Source: CAYNRQ01 sp964399875 (GTDB taxonomy: Archaea > Aenigmatarchaeota > Aenigmatarchaeia > QMZP01). From it: a stretch of 34,124 nt of DNA. The stretch is taken from positions 1-34,124 of the forward strand of contig CAYNRQ010000004.1 in NCBI GenBank assembly GCA_964399875.1. Reading direction: 5' to 3'. A program made the translations under genes and the position numbers. This document shows positions 31,309 through 34,124 of the stretch, one piece after another. The notes beneath the pieces are model-generated. The model worked only from the letters and a program-made list of their open reading frames with translations, was not told where the DNA came from and made no database searches. How positions within the stretch are numbered: position 1 is the stretch's first letter; the number at the start of each line of letters is the position of its first letter.

Positions 31309-32184
31309 ATGAAAAAAATTTTACTTGTAATGATATTGACAATTCTGATTTCAGGTTGTGCACAGAATAAATCAGAGCAGTACTCTGTCTCTAGTTATGG
31401 TTTGATATCCTATACAAACAGAAATTCTGCGAATTATACAAAAGCAGTTTTTAATTCAACTGATTATGCGGATATCTATAAAATTTCTTACAGATCTCGG
31501 GATGCGACTATATACGCACTGCTTTCTATTCCCAAATCCGAAAACCCCAAACCGGCTTTTCTTGTGCTTCCAGCAGCAGGTGTAACAAAGGAAGGAGAGC
31601 AAATGTTCCTTTCTCAGGACCTGAACAAGATGGGCTTTATCACACTCACTCTTGATACCAGGGGTCAGGGAGAGAGCATTGCAATAATCTATAATTTTAA
31701 CTATGATTATAATGAGTTCAAGAACGGCAGGGAGCCTGTTTTACACAGGATGGTTTATGATGCACTTTTGGGTTTTGACATACTTAAAAACCTCCCAGAG
31801 GTTGATAAAAGCAAAATCTATATTGCAGGAGAAAGCGCAGGCGGAAGATATGCTGTTATTGCAGCAGCAATAGAACCGGATATAAAAGGCCTTCTTTTGA
31901 TAAGCACATCAGGCTATGAATTCAGCCCTTCAGCAGATGCAGACATCAAAAGGTTTGAGAATTCTATAAACCCCACTGAATACATCTCCCATATATCTCC
32001 AAGACCTGTTATCCAGATGCATTCTGTAAACGACAAAATAATAGACATAAACTATGCCAGGAAGTTATATAACAGGGCAAAAGAACCAAAAAAATTTCTA
32101 GAGATATATGATGATACACACGGTTATTACAGAAAGAAAAATCAAAAAGATCTTCTAGAGCAGGAAATTGAATCGTGGCTATGA
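31309..32184 (+). CDS. Lipoprotein alpha/beta hydrolase (S9/dienelactone-hydrolase-like)
   Basis: Extracytoplasmic serine hydrolase of 291 residues anchored by a lipid. The signal MKKILLVMILTILISGC ends in a lipobox with Cys17. The core shows AFLVLPAAGVTKEGEQ, TLDTRGQGES, the nucleophile elbow GESAGG (Ser166), the acid Asp242 in HSVNDKIID, and His271 in YDDTHGYY, a complete catalytic triad. This is the fold of prolyl-oligopeptidase-like and dienelactone-type hydrolases; the substrate is unknown. The frame extends upstream to GTG 31258 inside R3, but the signal peptide fixes ATG 31309, with an AT-rich TATA-like ATTTTTATTG about 25 bp upstream. It ends 7 bp from the convergent PH-domain gene. 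Confidence 0.82.
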   Translation: MKKILLVMILTILISGCAQNKSEQYSVSSYGLISYTNRNSANYTKAVFNSTDYADIYKISYRSRDATIYALLSIPKSENPKPAFLVLPAAGVTKEGEQMFLSQDLNKMGFITLTLDTRGQGESIAIIYNFNYDYNEFKNGREPVLHRMVYDALLGFDILKNLPEVDKSKIYIAGESAGGRYAVIAAAIEPDIKGLLLISTSGYEFSPSADADIKRFENSINPTEYISHISPRPVIQMHSVNDKIIDINYARKLYNRAKEPKKFLEIYDDTHGYYRKKNQKDLLEQEIESWL

Positions 32185-32191
32185 TTAAATT

Positions 32192-32746
32192 TCACTTTTT
32201 CTGTTGTGCTCTGTATGGGGTTTGTTGGGGCTGCTGTGAGGGCTGAGGTTTTTGTGCAAATCCTCTTGCGCCTCCCATCATCTCATATATTTTATTTTCT
32301 ATCTCGCCTGGGTTAGAAACAGATTTTATTAATATCTCTGTTCTCTGGAATGTAGTTATATCTATAGTGCCTATTCTGACAATTCTCTGGGGGAGAGACT
32401 GGCTGAGCTTCACATTCACTATCTTATTGTACGGGCATGCATCCATAGACTTTTTCAATATACCACTAACCTTTACTACCCTCATATTTGTTAAATAATA
32501 TTTATGGTATCTGACCTTGATCTCAGACACCAGCAATGCTATCATACCAATAGCAATAAAAACATAAGCTATGTCCGTGTTTGTTACACCAGCAATGGAA
32601 ATGTACACGCTGATTGAAAAATAATCAGTAAAAAATATGAATGCCAAGACAAGCATTATGATAAACAAGATGTAGTATTTCCATGCCATTATCCTTGAAA
32701 TATGTTTCTTCAAGATTACTTGCTCTCCCCTTATCAACATTCCCAT
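32192..32746 (-). CDS. Membrane protein with bacterial-type PH (bPH2/YdbS-like) domain
   Basis: Protein of 184 residues. Two hydrophobic segments (about 22-41 YYILFIIMLVLAFIFFTDYF and 47-70) are followed by a cytoplasmic domain: HKYYLTNMRVVKVSGILKKSMDACPYNKIVNVKLSQSLPQRIVRIGTIDI in pieces matches the bPH2 pattern, where a strand Y-x-L-T-x-x-R-V is followed by the I-x-x-V motif. A Gln/Pro-rich tail ends in KK. Role unknown; such proteins are envelope-associated. ATG 32746 has GGTG nine bases upstream; ATG 32740 is an alternative start nearer the predicted transcript start (TATA-like AATTATATATAA at 32759-32770). It is divergent from the DUF362 gene. Confidence 0.75.
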   Translation of the reverse strand: MGMLIRGEQVILKKHISRIMAWKYYILFIIMLVLAFIFFTDYFSISVYISIAGVTNTDIAYVFIAIGMIALLVSEIKVRYHKYYLTNMRVVKVSGILKKSMDACPYNKIVNVKLSQSLPQRIVRIGTIDITTFQRTEILIKSVSNPGEIENKIYEMMGGARGFAQKPQPSQQPQQTPYRAQQKK

Positions 32747-32872
32747 AAAAACACCAATTCTTATATATAATTAACATTCATTAAATAAAAACCAGCCCTT
32801 TTACGAGAGTTATGACTTCTTCAAAGGGTTACGGACTGCCCAAAACATGCAAAATGATATGAAGTGATATAA

Positions 32873-33805
32873 ATGATATACAAAAAAATAGAGGAAATCC
32901 CAATAAACCTGAAAGGAAAGGTAGCCATAAAACTCCATATGGGTGATGAATGCAAAGGAGGAAAACACACACACATATCCCCAGAGGAAGTCAGGGTGAT
33001 TGTGGAAAAGATAAAGGCCAATGGTGGCGAGCCATTCCTGGTCGATACCACTGTTTTATACAAGCGCAAAAGAGAGACAGTAGAAGGCTACATGGAGATA
33101 GCAAAGATTAATGGTTTTGGTGGTTTCCCTATCAAGATCGACGGGCCAGAGGATTTTATAGAAGTAAAGATAGATGATGGTCTGCCTGTAATGGTTTCCA
33201 AATCCCTTGCAGCAGCAGATTCATTACTCGTGCTTTCACATGCCACAGGTCATATAACTACTGGTTTTGCAGGAGCAATAAAGAACCTAGGGATGGGCGG
33301 TGTTGTAAAAGAGGAAAAGGCCAGGATACACAGACCCTGCACACCCCTGCACAATAAAGACAAATGTATTTCCTGCGGGCAGTGTGTTGAGGCCTGTCCT
33401 TATGGTTTTCTTAAAATGGAAAATAAAAAACTGATCTTAGATACAAAATATTGTCCTGCATGTGGAAGATGCATTAAATCCTGCAAGAGAGGAGCATTAT
33501 ACAGGGCTGGGGGCGCATTTGAAAAGAGCTTTGATAAATTTGCAAGAGCAGCAAAGGCTGTTCTTTCTGTCTTTAAACCAGAAAGCACTGTCTATATAAC
33601 CACACTAAACAATATAACAATGCTTTGTGATTGTGCTGACGATACAAGGGGCATCATATGCAAGGATATGGGTTATCTCACAGGAAACAATCCCCTCCAT
33701 ATTGACAAAGAAGCAGCAGACATGATAAAGAAACAAAACCCAACTGCCTTGAATTTCAGGGCATGGGATCTTTTTGCAGAAAAATCCAAGAAATATTTCA
33801 GCTGA
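32873..33805 (+). CDS. DUF362-domain protein with two 4Fe-4S ferredoxin clusters
   Basis: Protein of 310 residues. The N-terminal 155 residues form the DUF362 domain (VAIKLHMGDECKGGKHTHISPE; FLVDTTVLYKRKRETVEGY; LLVLSHATGHITTGFAGAIKNLGMG). Two ferredoxin motifs follow: C165, C168, C171, C175 (CISCGQCVEACPYGF) and C194, C197, C200, C204 (CPACGRCIKSCKRGA). The C-terminal part returns to DUF362-like sequence. It probably carries electrons in an uncharacterised redox reaction, with no partner enzyme adjacent; the radical SAM protein at 29288 is a possible partner by proximity only. A Shine-Dalgarno-like AGTGAT lies before ATG 32873, so unlike most neighbours it has a leader. Confidence 0.87.
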   Translation: MIYKKIEEIPINLKGKVAIKLHMGDECKGGKHTHISPEEVRVIVEKIKANGGEPFLVDTTVLYKRKRETVEGYMEIAKINGFGGFPIKIDGPEDFIEVKIDDGLPVMVSKSLAAADSLLVLSHATGHITTGFAGAIKNLGMGGVVKEEKARIHRPCTPLHNKDKCISCGQCVEACPYGFLKMENKKLILDTKYCPACGRCIKSCKRGALYRAGGAFEKSFDKFARAAKAVLSVFKPESTVYITTLNNITMLCDCADDTRGIICKDMGYLTGNNPLHIDKEAADMIKKQNPTALNFRAWDLFAEKSKKYFS

Positions 33806-33820
33806 AACCAGATTATTTTC

Positions 33821-34018
33821 TTATTTTGCAGATTTTAGAGGTATTACTATTATTGTCAGTTCACTATTCCTGGCTTCGATCTTCCATACAAGCTCGTCCT
33901 CACTCTTCAGATCAAAATGCCTCACTATTCCCTTGGGAACAGTGGTTCTTAATGAGTCAGTGTTTGGGGTTGCCTTTGTGAGCTTTGTTTTTTCTCCAGG
34001 CGCTGTTTTTTGTGCCAT
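33821..34018 (-). CDS. AbrB/SpoVT-type swapped-hairpin DNA-binding protein
   Basis: Protein of 65 residues. NTDSLRTTVPKGIVRHFDLKSEDELVWKIE is the AbrB/MazE-like swapped-hairpin pattern (SLRTTVPKxIV..LxxxDxLxW), with an unstructured basic N-terminus of about 17 residues. Such proteins bind DNA as dimers, either as stand-alone regulators or as antitoxins. No toxin gene is next to it, so a regulator is favoured. The ATG at 34018 is leaderless behind TTATATATTA (34041-34050), and inverted sequence arms surround that promoter, suggesting autoregulation. It ends 15 bp from the convergent DUF362 gene. Confidence 0.78.
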   Translation of the reverse strand: MAQKTAPGEKTKLTKATPNTDSLRTTVPKGIVRHFDLKSEDELVWKIEARNSELTIIVIPLKSAK

Positions 34019-34027
34019 CTATATAAA

Positions 34028-34091
34028 TATTTAGGTAAACTAATATATAATTTTGTTGGTATTGTAATATATATTTTATGATACCTAAATA
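34028..34091. promoter_or_regulatory. Promoter of the AbrB-like gene with inverted repeat arms
   Basis: TATTTAGGTA (34028-34037) lies between the TATA box TTATATATTA (34041-34050) and the start codon. Its exact complement TACCTAAATA lies at 34082-34091 upstream. The arms fit a pair of operator half-sites bracketing the core promoter, which an AbrB-like dimer could occupy. The rest of the sequence to 34124 is AT-rich without a visible gene. Confidence 0.5.
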
Positions 34092-34124
34092 TATATAAAA
34101 GAATTAGGCAATAATTATATATAT

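Noticed and set aside
1..34124. CRISPR array
   Set aside because: The repeats seen are few, far apart and 26-170 bp long with internal hairpins; there is no regular spacing and no cas gene.

Overview
The window is a stretch of an AT-rich archaeal chromosome. The archaeal assignment rests on several genes together: secF preceding secD, an AglB/STT3 oligosaccharyltransferase with an AglH-like GlcNAc-1-P transferase, the RNA polymerase subunit RpoL, the bifunctional fructose-bisphosphate aldolase/phosphatase, class I HMG-CoA reductase, the Dph2 diphthamide enzyme, and a geranylgeranyl-reductase-like flavoprotein. Many genes have a TATA-like box about 25 bp before the start codon, as expected for leaderless archaeal transcripts. 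Lineage cannot be fixed from the sequence alone. The compact layout and the set of genes would suit an uncultured lineage such as a DPANN group, but that is a guess. I found no rRNA, tRNA or CRISPR array.

Layout. (1) 1-1270: lipid-type flavoprotein flanked by repeat debris. (2) 1323-9168: secF-secD, a 1302-residue signal-peptide-bearing, sequon-rich surface protein with a C-terminal membrane anchor, and two small membrane proteins of unknown function. (3) 9174-12812: an operon-like run rpoL-aglB-aglH. (4) 12856-16486: a GH130-type glycoside phosphorylase, a mannose-6-phosphate-isomerase-type cupin and a two-domain glycosyltransferase. (5) 16575-17168: an orphan ParB-like protein. (6) 17343-25166: tpiA, phosphoenolpyruvate synthase, FBP aldolase/phosphatase, GapN and phosphomannomutase, i.e. 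central and gluconeogenic carbon metabolism. (7) 28087-23781: an operon hmgA-yvcK-HAD phosphatase-phosphomannomutase. (8) 28352-34018: dph2, a PflA-like radical SAM enzyme, a RimK-like ligase, a lipoprotein hydrolase, a PH-domain membrane protein, a DUF362/ferredoxin protein and an AbrB-like regulator.

How the genes fit together. Regions 2-4 look like a cell-surface island: Sec export, N-glycan lipid-carrier synthesis and transfer, sugar-handling enzymes, and a large probable substrate full of N-X-S/T sites. Regions 6-7 hold the triose/hexose-phosphate and PEP steps that feed sugar phosphates (mannose-1-phosphate) and isoprenoids.

The least explained feature is a set of interspersed structured repeats outside the genes. 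A ~169-bp element occurs twice in full (20320-20488, 28142-28310) and once cut by the window edge (1-53). It carries a terminal hairpin whose stem changes by compensatory substitution. The same hairpin type appears in a third context (31241-31260), and a different repeat with palindromic ends occurs at 1223-1267 and 17191-17311. Four of these begin with the same heptamer ATTCCAC. Several sit directly against the TATA boxes of metabolic genes. All eight convergent gene pairs in the window abut or overlap (gap -4 to +15 bp), so the repeats are confined to the few real intergenic spaces.
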